Positions 32,798 to 43,980 of a DNA stretch of 64,000 nt are shown here, in pieces (within the stretch, counting starts at the first letter, position 1; every line of letters begins with the position of its first letter). The stretch is taken from NCBI GenBank assembly GCA_032718475.1, contig JAUCBJ010006360.1:1-64000 (forward strand), in the 5' to 3' direction. A model generated the notes under the pieces. That model saw only the letters and a list, made by a program, of their open reading frames with translations, made no database searches and was not told where the DNA came from. The position numbers and the translations under genes are program-made. This DNA is from Nemertoderma westbladi. Its lineage: Eukaryota; Xenacoelomorpha; Nemertodermatida; Nemertodermatidae.

Positions 32798-34028
32798 CTG
32801 TGAAAGTATGAAATAAAAACTAATAACAGTGTAATTACAGCTTTCTTAAATGGGCAATGTTGTTATGGGACAACAATCTTTAAAACACTACTCACTTGGT
32901 TAAAATCTATTAACAATCTATTGGAGCATTCGAAAATCATCTTAGACATATTTTCCTATCTACTCAATTTTTTTGGAACGGAAAAATTAAAGGGAATTGT
33001 CTTTTTTAACAATATGAATGTTTACCGGTAATAAGCGGTAATTATTCAATTACCGCTTATTGAAGCATAGGCTCACAATATGTAAGCCAATGTTCAAATT
33101 TCCCTCTGGAAAGCAAAGGAAACTGATCCTCAGGTACAAGAAACATGTTGACAACCCATATCAACCAATTAGATTTCACATATTACCATTCTGAGATTAG
33201 GAGAGCCAATAATAGGAATGTTGTTCCGGAACAACACTGAGCAGCAAAGGGTTAAAAACGCTGCGGCTAATATGTAGCTTGTTTTTAGTCAAGGTTACTC
33301 GTTGCCATGGCAACTAGAAACTGAAAAAGAATGCATATTGTTCCTTATACTCGATATAATGGTGGTAGACTCTGATTCCATCATGATATGACCACTGAAT
33401 ACGCATTACAAAGCCCGTTGCTATGGACATTGTCAATATTGCTATCTTTGAAGGTCGTTTTCGCCTGGTTGCTATGGTATTTTCAAAAAACGAAATATGC
33501 CATTAATTTCTTCATATCCAAAATATTAATCTGCTATAAATTTTAAATCGTTATATCTACTATAAGAGCTGTTGCTATGGAAATTTTCTCCGTTGCTATG
33601 TTTAAGACCCCCTAAAAAACGAGCGCAACCATTTGGTAAAGTCTACCCAAATTTTTTTAAATGTGCCAAGTCTGCACTGAACATCTATGTAGGGTAGCCG
33701 AGTCATATATAAAATTCCTACGGGGTCATAGGCTGGAGCCTGTACTAAATTGGTACAGTGTTGTATTAAGATAGGGTTAGGGTCTCACAGTACACTGCTG
33801 ATGATGGAGCTGTGTTTTCCTGGATAGTGTTTAAATCCTGAAACCCTTTATTTTTATCAAATTTAGTATGTAGACTTACCCCTTTCGGCGGACAAAAAGT
33901 CCTGTATTTTCTAATATATAGGATAGTTATTCGTATTCGTGCAGTTATTAAAGTGTTTATTTGTAGATAGGTTTCATTTTTGATAGGAGAGACTGGTTTC
34001 TCATTTGTTTCTATATATGTAATTATAT

Positions 34029-34245
34029 AGGTTTAAATGAGTTAGAATGGGCTATATTCCGGTTTAAATAGTTAAAAAATTCAAAATTTACATGGCAATA
34101 TAATTATGATTTTACAACAATTGGTTCTTAGTTCTATTGTTGGCTGTTCAAAGAAGGTTGGTATTTATCAATGAAATGTTGTTCGTAGCCTTCTAATAAG
34201 TTTTCATGTCGACATGAAAACTTATGCAATGCAATCATGATTGCA
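34029..34245. repeat. Copy-B-specific segment with two perfect palindromes
   Basis: Absent from copy A, which joins directly at 2789/2790. It contains a 30-bp perfect palindrome (34196-34225, centre CATGTCGACATG) and, 4 bp further on, a 16-bp one (34230-34245, TGCAATCATGATTGCA). No frame. Confidence 0.85.
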
Positions 34246-34383
34246 GCCGCAATCAGTTATACGACGATAGTATGGCCTCACACAGTTAGAGCATTTAAAT
34301 GGAGGTTCTTTCCTATTTTGAATTCCAATGACTGGCGGTGATATGCCCTGGAATATTTCGTAAATATAAGACTGACGGATGTA

Positions 34384-35270
34384 GGACAATTCGGACCGAA
34401 TTGTCCTAGGACCGAATTGTCCGGGACCGAATTGTCCGGGACCGAATTGTCCGTTTCCTGATAGCAACTTTTTAGTGCTTTTTTGATATTGGTGAATGTT
34501 CTAGAACTTTAGTAAATATATTTTTTTATGGTAGCTAGATTTTTTACTAGCTAGAATGTTTTGAAATTTAAAAAATACGGTATTTTTTTAATTTTTGTTA
34601 TTGGTAAGTGTTCGAGAACATTATTATTTATTATTTATTAAGGTGTAGCTAGTGTTTTTTTTACTAGCTAGCATTTTCTTGAAATTATTAAAAAATTTGT
34701 GAAAACATTGATATTTCAGAATTAGGCCTAAACTGTTTCAGAATAATAAATTACCAAAAATATTGATGATATTATAACAGTTTAAGCTGAACAGAACATC
34801 GTGTGGCGGGACAGTTTTTAAATCTAAATTCAGCAAAGTGTCCCTGAATGAGATCCAGCTATTATCTAGGATAATAATTTGGCTTCCAACCAGCAACACA
34901 CATACGAAATATATAAAAAAAATCAGTTTTAAACATTTTAAATACATACTATTAATAGCTAGTAAATAATTCACAAGCTCCATAAAAATACCATAGCTAC
35001 CATAACTAATAATGTTAACAAAAAAAAGTAAAATTTTTTTATTTTCAAAAAAAAAACTAGCTAGTAAAAAAACACAAGCTACCATATAATAATATCTATT
35101 AAGGTTCTAGAACATTCACAGTACAATTCGGTCCCGGACAATTCGGTCCCATTAACATGTATGTTTTGGGACCGAATTGTCCTAATCAGTATCCGGACAA
35201 TTCGGTCCCGGACAATTAGGTCCCGGACAATTCGGTCCAAAAACTCAAAATTAATGGGACCGAATTGTCC
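34384..35270. mobile_element. Short foldback element FB2 (B)
   Basis: As at 2931-3814. The left end has one more GGGACCGAATTGTCC-type unit and the right end one fewer than copy A, so the end arrays change length. Confidence 0.7.
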
Positions 35271-36221
35271 TGCTTCCAAGACCGACATGCAAAATGTGTC
35301 AGTTCAATTTAAACATGTGTTCCATTGATAAAAAAAATATGACTGTCACAAGAAAAAATTTCACAGGTTCATTAAATTTCCCAAAATTTTATCAATAACA
35401 AATTTAATTCAATATCCAATCCTCCATTAATTATCACACCAAAAACAATTATTGAACTCCAAAACAAAAAATTTTTACCCCAGAACAGATTATCTAGACC
35501 AAAATAAATAAAAAAACACCCCAAAATTGTCCCAGATTAAATTCATATTTCCCAAAAACATGAACACATATTCCCTAATAATTCACAAAAAACACTAATT
35601 AAACCTATAGTTACCTACTAGCTGCAATTGTTATATGACTCCCAAACAAAAACATTGTGAAAAACATTTTACAATTACAAGAAACGGGTTAGGTCTACAG
35701 TTCAGTCAGCGACTGAACTGTAAGAGAATTCCTAATTTTAATGTCTCTGAGTTAAATGAAATTTTGAACTCTACAGTATATGTGCTTTGTAGGGTCTATA
35801 TATTTTGGTGACGCTTTATTACTGTACTATGTTGTAGTTGTACGTACAGTACTATTAACGTTTTTTTTTGGTGACACTTTATTTATTTGTATTTACTGTT
35901 TACTATGTCAGCCTGACATATGTAGGAAATTAAATTAAATTAAATACAGTAATGTATATTGTACAGCAAAATTAGACAATAATTCATTATATCGAATATA
36001 CTGTACACGTGTACAGTATACAGTAATAATACTGTACAACAAAATTGGGGTTAAATAGGGTTTAAGTTTACGAAATAAAAATAAGTAAAATTTGACTCCA
36101 AGACTAAATAAAAAAAGGCCCTTAATTGGGAATTGAGTTGGCAATAGCAGGAAACCAACATTTATTCACCGTTGTTTTCCTAATATTCTCGCCACATTCA
36201 ATTTATCATGTCATTTTAACA
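35271..36221. other. AT-rich flank with replaced block (B)
   Basis: No gene. Bases 35709-35912 replace the 454-bp block of copy A. The B block begins with an inverted CAGTTCAGTC/GACTGAACTG around AGC. Confidence 0.55.
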
Positions 36222-36256
36222 CGATTGGACATCATGTTCAATCATGATGTCCAATC

Positions 36257-37573
36257 CCTCGCTTCAGCAGATGATAGTGGCAATGGTGGAATTAGTCTAT
36301 TGATGAATCCAACTGCACATGCAGCATTGGACAAAATAGACAAAATCTCTAACCGCATCATCCGTTGTCACTTCTCAGAACTTTCCTAAGGTGGTTCTGA
36401 TTGTGTGCTACTCTCCAACTAGTGTTGCCCCTGTAGAGGAGGTGGAACATTTCTACCATAATCTACAAGCAGCTACAGATGGAGTGGATCAGCATGCATT
36501 CTTAACATTCCTGGGAGACTTTAATGCAAGTCTGCATCAATCACCTACATCGCCCTGGGTCTATAGCAATAGTGTTAACCGAAATTCCGTCCATCTTCAG
36601 GATTTTATCTCTGGAAATGGATTGTTTTCGGCTGGAACCCAGTTCAAGAAGCGAACTGGAAAGCTATGGACTCAAGTGGACCCAGTGGTCACAAGTCCCA
36701 GATAGACCATATCCTGTTTCGTAGGAAATACAGGAGCTCTATACAAGACTGTAATGCATTTACACTTCGACCCTTCTCCAGTTATCACTGCCTTATTCTG
36801 TTGGTGGTTGAAAGTCCTCAGCAAGTCTCTGATCGGATGAGCATAAGCTCAAAGGATGGTATGCTTGAGCATGTGGATGACTTCTGTTACCTGGGATCAT
36901 GAATCCGTAAGTCAGGTGAGGACCTTCGAATACGTAAGGGAAAGGCATGGGCAGCCTTGAATAGGCTTTCCGGGATTTGGAAGTCACCGATAATTAATCG
37001 GAAACTTAAGGTCCGATTATTTAGAGCAGCATTAGTTCCAGTACTCCTCTATGGGAGTCAATGCTGGGCTCTAACTGCTGAGGACACCAAATCTCTGGAT
37101 GGCACATTCACAAGAATGCTACGCCGGGTTCATTGTGTCAAGTATAATGCACACATCTCCAACTAGACACTATATAACATTGGAGGTGTCTAATTGGTTC
37201 CCCCAAACTTGACACTAGAACAAAATCGCCTCCGCTTTGCAGGACATTGCTTTCGCCGAGAGGACCAGCCAGTGCATAACAAGATTATTATTAATTTTGT
37301 ACTTTGGCAGCCTCATGGAGTGAATAAGCACGGTGGACAGCCCATGACTTTCTTGAGACGAATCTTAAAGGTCACTGGCCTTGAAGATGCGGATGATCTA
37401 GCAAATGTCATGGGTGATAGGGAGTTGTGGCGGTGCAATTTTGTCGATAAGCCGGCACAGCATTCTTAAAAATGCAGCTGCAATGCAGCATGCCGATCCT
37501 AGTACTAGTGGTGTAAATAAGCCTCACTGTCTGCTTCTACCCTCAACATGCCGATCCTAGTAGTAGTAGTAGT
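36257..37573 (+). pseudogene. LINE remnant: endonuclease joined to RT C-terminus (B)
   Basis: Counterpart of 5055-6326, with the same missing RT core. Here GDFNAS is intact where copy A has RDFNAS. It has its own frameshifts (about 36365, 36675 and 36900) and a short insertion near 37282. The 3' tail is partly duplicated around 37500-37570 before the (TAG)n run into which the hAT element inserted. Confidence 0.85.
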
Positions 37574-37796
37574 AGTATGTCTAGGGATGTCCCGGAATTC
37601 CGTTCCGGCCGGAATTCCGTCGGTTTTTGCCCGATTCCGGTTCCGGCCGGAATGGGGTCAATTCCGGTCGGAATTTTACCGGAATTACAAGGTTCATATC
37701 TAGTTTAATAGTTGCAATTAGTTTGTTAAATTATTATCAGCATTTATATATTTTTTAAACATTATTACCAATTCGATTAAGATACTTTTCAACACT

Positions 37797-37996
37797 TGTA
37801 AAAAAAGTATAGAAATAAAGTTTTCTTCGATCGTTAGGGCTAACATTTAATGATGAAAGGCATAGATGCCCCCTGGTTAGCCCCTTTAAACCATTCGTGC
37901 CGAATCTAAAACTGCCTTGGCCCACATACAGGGATCGAACCCACGACCTCCAGAATAGATTGGAAATCAATGCAACCACTACACCAAAGTGGAACC
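37797..37996 (-). mobile_element. tRNA-derived SINE, second subfamily
   Basis: Head GGTTCCACTTTGGTGTAG with B box GGTCGTGGGTTCGATCC, then a shorter body (TTCGGCACGAATGGTTTAAA) ending CTTTATTTCTATAC and T7. Same family as the SINE at 10598-10876, with a body about 80 bp shorter. Confidence 0.8.
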
Positions 37997-38237
37997 TAAC
38001 TAAACCTATGTAACGAAGGAAAATTCACAACCACCCTGTTTAATAAAGTGATGCAGTCTTGATGGGTATGTAACACATTTCCAAAAAAATTTCACCTGGT
38101 AATCAAACTAAAATGGTCCCACCATCTGATACACCACTTAAGTAGTATTCATATACAATTCAAAATAAGCCTTTAATTTACATTAACTAATTAGAGCCTT
38201 TGTCCTTCTGAAGATATTTTATGAAATGCATCATTAC

Positions 38238-38587
38238 GCCCCCGTGCTTCACTGGTAAGTCGTAAGTCGTTTTCAGATTTTGTCTTAGTCACAATGTCAA
38301 AATGAATGGCTCCTTACTCCATTGGTAACACAAGTCATAAGTCATTTGATACAAAATATAAGATGCGTCTCACATTTACTGTGCTGCATATTTATACCCA
38401 AAGTAACCAATCACAGACCTCTTGCCGGATATAACACATGATTCATTGTCAAAAGATGGAACATGGGTCATAATCATAGTCGTAACTTACGATTTACCAG
38501 TGGAGACGCTGCCATTGAAACCAATGTGTTCCATAATTTATTCTGACTAAGACTACCTACATAAGACTTACCAGTGGAGCACGGGCC
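38238..38587. mobile_element. MITE nested in hAT element
   Basis: The ends GCCCCCGTGCTTCACTGG and CCAGTGGAGCACGGGCC are inverted repeats with a few mismatches. Internal copies of TTACCAGTGGAG/CATTGGTAACAC repeat the same word. The interior is non-coding. Confidence 0.65.
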
Positions 38588-39118
38588 TTAAATAGTGGTT
38601 CTTCCAATTTGCTTATTACAATTTGCATATAAAATGGCGTTTTTTAGATTGATTTTACATTGATCTTACAATATTTTACATTGATTTTTTACATTATTTT
38701 ACATTGAATTTAAATTATTTTACATTGATTATATTATTTACTTTGAATTAATTATTAAATAATATGATAATTACAGGAGGCTAAATAAATTGCTAACCTT
38801 GTAAAGTTAGCAATGAAACTCGATTAACGATTAACACAATTACAATTACTACTTTAACCTAAAATTAATATAAATATAAAACGTTATTGTGCGTCGTAGG
38901 TGCTTCATAATATAGTAGTTTTGTTTCTATTTACAGCAAATCCATTTCTTACCATAAATCTATTTATTCCAATTATAAATTGTATTGTGTATTGTATATA
39001 ATATTGTTTTGGTTCGAATAACATGTCACTGTAACATGCTCCTTTTCCTTAAAGACACCAGAATATTGCACCAAAGGACCTGATGACGCGAAACCATAGG
39101 TTTTTGGTTAACGTACTG

Positions 39119-41322
39119 TGGGTCAATAAGCTTAAAAGTGGCCAATGGTTTGTCCGGAAGTTACGATATAATTTTAAGTGCTTTAATTTATTCGTATATA
39201 TTAAAGTTATATATTATTCTGTAGCTAATTTATTTGCGCAGCTTACGCACAAAAAATTATGAAAATCTGTTAAGGCAGTCAAAAGATATGCCCCATCAAA
39301 GACTGAAATATCGTGAAAATCAGTTGTCCCTTACATGACACGACCACAAACAACTGTAAATTTTATCACTCCAAGTGGCAAATATATAGGAAACCTATTT
39401 ATTATTGGGAAGCTTAGATGTTTTGCTTTCTTTTCCGATATATTTCAGGCCATAATATTCATGTTGAACCATTTGAGATCGATACATAAATTGGGCATGT
39501 ATTTTTCAATTTTTGTGTCACATCTGTAACATTTACGTCTAGAATCTGAAGTAGTAACTGTAGGTTTTTAGTTTTGATATATCTAGAATCTACAGGGTTT
39601 CTAACATATATAGGCCAAATATCACAAACAAAGGACAAGGCAATCTCATTTGGGAAGCATTTATGTTTAACAAAGTCAATATAGAAAGCATAAACGTCCA
39701 TATCTGTAACGCTACAAATGTGGCCATAGTTTTTGATAATATTAATCTCATACAAGTATAATGGTACGTGTGGAAAGGCAATTTTAATTCATGCCGCATC
39801 AACCCCAAGAGTTAATGTGGTAAATAAACACCTATGATGTATGGCGGTGGTAAGCGTTTTTGTCAACCATCTGTAACGCGTCACCGTTACAGTGCAGTGC
39901 GTTACAGATAAGGGATGTCTCATCTGTAACGCATTATATAACCAGTTATCGATGCGTTACAGACTGTAGGTTTTCAGTCATATCTATATGACAGTCCTAT
40001 CTGTAACGGAGTGTCATCCTGAAATACAATAAGGCATCACTGTCAATATTTGAATGCCTACGCGTTTGATACGTTCTTCGTCTTCCTACTGACATCCTAA
40101 CTGCTCATGGTAATGTGGTAGTGCAAGATGGGTAAGTGTAAAACGCGGATCCGGATCGGTACCCGGATTTTGAGGTTAAAACGCTGATCCGGATTTTCAT
40201 GTAATCCGGAAATGAGTGCAAAATGCGAATTCAAGCTAATTTTCATTGTCCAGTGTTACTGGACCCCGTAAGGGGAGTAAAACACGGATTAATGTTTATC
40301 TCTATCCGGGAAGAGGTGATTGTGGATTCTGGGGAGTAAAGCGCAGATTCACTTCACATATAAAAATTGTATAAATCCAGAGCTTCTGGGTCCGTGCTAA
40401 GTAATCTTAATCTAGGAATTAATTGCAAGTATATACAATCTCTATCCTATACATTTTATGTATTAATAAAATGTGCTTTCTACAAAATTTCGCTTTATTT
40501 CGTTTAGAATTGTAGAAGATACATTTCATACAAACAGCGGTTTTTTAACAAACAATATAGTGTACAGACGGTCCTTTGCCCAATGTTTTGTTTTTCGTTT
40601 TTCATGATTAGACAAGACACCCTGCAGGCGCGTAATTTATTACAACAATACTGATAGCAATGGATCCGTCCATTATTGCCAGCTCTCGCTGGCAAGCTTA
40701 TATATTATACTAACTACTATTTTTTTATACGACACTATTACACTCAATAAGTGGTAGTTGTGCTACTCAACCTGGGATTTCATAAACATAACAGATTGTG
40801 ATCATAATAGATCATAACAGAAGCGGCGAAACGGGATAAAAAAAAATCGTGTAAAACAATATTATCGGTTACACAGAAAAATGTTAATGAAAAACTTTTT
40901 CTATTTATTGGAAATCATGTGTATTAAGTACATATAATTTAGTGGATGCGATGGTTATGGGCAGATATCGCTGTTTGTTACAGATGTTTGTCCAATAAAT
41001 TACCTTATTGTCGAAGCAATAAGTTATAAATACTGCAAAATCCATATAACATAATTACCGTTACAGATGGCCGTTACAGAGGTTTGTCCCATAAATGTCA
41101 CCACTGTAATGCGTTACAGTGGTAGACAAAAACGTTACAGATATGACATTAGTTTTTGCCATATATCTCCCTTTGAGCAGCGCCTCATGCTCTCCCTCTA
41201 CCATCACAAGATTCGCCATGAAATTATCTTTCGAATGGTGTATGATTTTGCACTAATTTCCGACAAAAATTTTTCGGTCAATTTGTACCCCTTTTTGGCC
41301 ACTTTTAAGCTTATTGACCCAC
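39119..41322. mobile_element. Inverted-repeat element with subterminal TCTGTAACG motifs
   Basis: 28-bp perfect inverted ends (39119-39146 and 41295-41322, containing GGGTCAATAAGCTTAAAAG). Inward of each end are clustered copies of TCTGTAACG or its reverse: at least six between about 39520 and 40020 and at least five between about 40970 and 41150. No convincing transposase, although short frames occur on both strands (39459-39755 minus, 41067-41327 plus). Nested within the hAT element. Confidence 0.75.
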
Positions 41323-42269
41323 TGTAGGTTTTTATGTATGAGTCTAAATGCTGAAAACCTAACTTTTGGCCAAGGTTATCGATTTTAGAAAAATAATGAT
41401 ATTGAATAATGTCGAAGTACCATCCCGTCCCCATAAACGGCCGTAACGGGCCAGGCCATTCTCCACTCCACCCACCTTAATTCCCCCCAAGGTTCTGATT
41501 CATCTCATTAACAAATTATCGTTAACTCATTAACTCATTATAAAATTTCCTGGGTCATTTAGTGTATTTCAATAATTATAGAAAATTCCGGTTCCGGCCG
41601 GAATATTCCGGTAGGTTGAATTCCGGTTTCGGTTCAGGCCGGAATCAAAATATCGATTCCGGGACATCCCTAAGTATGTCCAATCATGATTGGACATCAT
41701 GAGCAGGTTATTTTGACAGGATGTAACATTATAGTTAAATACGACATATAAGATAAAACATATTGTCTGGTTAATGAATTATGAATTAATTACACCAAAA
41801 ATATTGGTGGCAACATCAACATACCATATTTGGTGCTGGATAGTTTTAGTAAAAGCCAAATAAATTTAATTTGAAGTAAAAATTTATTGGGTATGACTAA
41901 TTTATTTTGGTGTAAGAAAATATTTAAATTGGGACTGCTAAATAATAATATATGTACTTAAATGCGTTAAATAATGTACGTCAGTTAAAATTATAAAATG
42001 CGCCAGTTTAATAAAAACTAAACATTTTGTTGTTATGCCAGTTTAAAGGAACAATTTGAAATTTTCTATAAATAGTGCCACGTTCATTAAAAAATGTGCC
42101 AATTAATTTAAAATTGTGCCAAGTTTATTACATGTCTGAAATAATATCAAATCAGATTAAATAGTATATTTAGCACGTCCGATATTAATTAATAGAGCCT
42201 ACACTACTAAACTCTGTCGAGTCGGAATAAAATTTGCATAATTATAATATATTAATGAGGGAAATAAAC

Positions 42270-43534
42270 TTAACTCCCATTGGAGTGGCCGCCACTCTGA
42301 TAAACTTTAATGTACTGTAAGGGAACCAGCCCAATTCGAGATGAATTGTCCCTAATGTAGCCGAGAACCCATCCCGGGTCTTCCGCCATATCCTCCACAA
42401 CCAGAATCTCTCCCTTACTGAAGGCAAGTTCGTCGTCGTCGTCGGGTCGGCAATCGAACATCGCCTGTACCAAGGAACCCACGCTCGGCACTGAAGGTGT
42501 TCTCGGCTTCACTTGAGGTTTAATACATTCCGAGGTAATCGAACTTGAACTGGCGAGTCGTGGTTTAGCCACGGGTTTTACTCCGGGAGGGATCGGTTTT
42601 TTATTTTGCCCTGGTGGAATTGGTTTCTCCCCATCTATACATAAACTTCCTCCAGTTGGGGTTGATTGTTCCCCGGGTTTTACATCATCTAGAGTTGTCT
42701 CGAGGGAGGCGCTGCGTCGGTGGCCTCTCTTGGGTGGAAGCGGTGGTGGACGCGGTTTCACGTCGCTACTAACACTAACAGGAGACCGCAACGAGGAGCG
42801 AATGTCGGGCGTGATATCGGCAACGAACGAGGCCAGCGGGAGCATACGGTAGAAGGTCTGTCGGGGATTGTCCGACGGATCGCTCCGGGAACCGGAATCC
42901 GAAGTAGCGATTCGTCCCGGGACCGAAGAGAGACGGCTGTCGGCCACGCTACCCAACGCGAGCTTCAACGATCTACGGCTCACGGGTTTTTCTTCAGGAA
43001 ATTCGACAGCTTTCTCCCCAGAGGAATCTACGACGCTCTTCGCAATCTTGGCGAGAACATCGTCGACGCTTTTGTTACGGTTGAGTGCGCGGGAGTTGGA
43101 AGTGCGACGTTTAGGTTCCTCTGAAGCGGGGATCTCTTGGGGAAGACCAGGCGGTGCCACAACAGAGAGACCGGAATGTAATGAACTCATCGGACGCGAA
43201 GGTCTTCGGGGTCCGACCTCGTCGAGGTCGTCGTCAGATAGCTCGACACTCGCCTCGAAAGTCTCGGTCGTTATCTCGCGGTAACTCAAAGTCCAATCGT
43301 AACTCACGTTCTCGCATTGCTCCAGCTTACCGGCCTCTATCTGATCCACTAGATTGAGCAGAGCAACAGCTGACTCCGGTATTACATCGGAAACGTTCTC
43401 GCCAGCCGCATTAGCAGCATCCAGTTTACCTCCACTTCGGACAAGTAGTTTAACGAACTCAGTTTCTCCTGCCACTGCTGCTTCGTGTAGCGGTGTGTTA
43501 CCGTCAATAGTTCTCGAATGTAACGCATCTTTAC
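42270..43534 (-). CDS. ASAP: ASAP last exon: ankyrin, proline-rich region, SH3 (copy B)
   Basis: Same structure as the copy A exon at 6921-8185: the ankyrin start, the PPPLPPKRG and KPIPPG ligand-like motifs, the SH3 and the TAA stop are all intact. It has Pro where copy A has His just ahead of the SH3. It is the terminal exon of the gene whose BAR-end exon lies at 58696-58890, so B is the better candidate for the complete, expressed gene. A minus-strand AATAAA lies near 42124-42129. Confidence 0.94.
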
Positions 43535-43980
43535 CTAAAATGGTAACAAATAAATTTCATACAACCGTTTATTCAATATCTGTTATTCTCACATTAACGT
43601 TTATATCTCTTAAATCTTATAAGGGATGTTTTTACTTTATCTTATGATTTTGAACGTGAATAATCATGATTCATGATGTGATTTGTTAGTAGTATAATAA
43701 TATTAACGTTATGCACTGTTCACTGTATCACAAATTAATAATTAATACTGCAACAAACAATTACCATTATCCAAATTCCAAAATACTCTTATCATAAAAA
43801 CCTCAACATAATTACCCCAAAGTTCACTATATACGCAAACCATGGAACTCCCAGGCAAAATCATCTTCTGGATCAAGATGCATAGCGATCATCAGCAAGA
43901 AGAAGTTGTTAGTTCTCATTTCGAAAGAGATAAGGTAAGAAGGACTGTGAGAGACTTGATTGAAAGTTGGAAGGTATACA

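Larger units (their letters stand above)
31736..33251. mobile_element. piggyBac-like non-autonomous element
   Basis: The ends are exact inverted repeats, CCCTTTGCTGCTC and GAGCAGCAAAGGG, flanked on both sides by TTAA (31732-31735 and 33252-33255). This is the piggyBac hallmark. Copy A has one TTAA and no insert at the same place (2009-2012). Subterminal palindromes TGTTGTTC/GAACAACA lie at 31868-31885 and 33219-33236. No transposase frame. The interior is filled with two minus-strand LINE 3' fragments. Confidence 0.9.
27428..34028. mobile_element. Large foldback element FB1, copy B (complete)
   Basis: The left arm, 27428 to about 29750, is the reverse complement of the right arm, about 30970-34028. 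The outermost arm text contains GAAACAAATGAGAAACCAGT at the left and its mirror near 34000. The centre is LINE debris. The left arm is interrupted by a hairpin element (27871-28225) and by two tandem duplications. The right arm is interrupted by a piggyBac-like element. Each arm has a CXC-type frame near the centre. No complete transposase is present, so mobility, if any, was supplied from elsewhere. Confidence 0.8.
37582..41672. mobile_element. hAT-type element, non-autonomous, 4.1 kb
   Basis: The ends are inverted (TAGGGATGTCCCGGAAT and ATTCCGGGACATCCCTA) and flanked by an exact 8-bp duplication, AGTATGTC, at 37574-37581 and 41673-41680, the hAT signature. Copy A has no element at this place. 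Near each end the sequence is rich in TTCCGGCCGGAA. I see no hAT transposase domain. The interior is occupied by a SINE (37797-37996), a MITE (38238-38587) and another inverted-repeat element (39119-41322). Confidence 0.9.
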
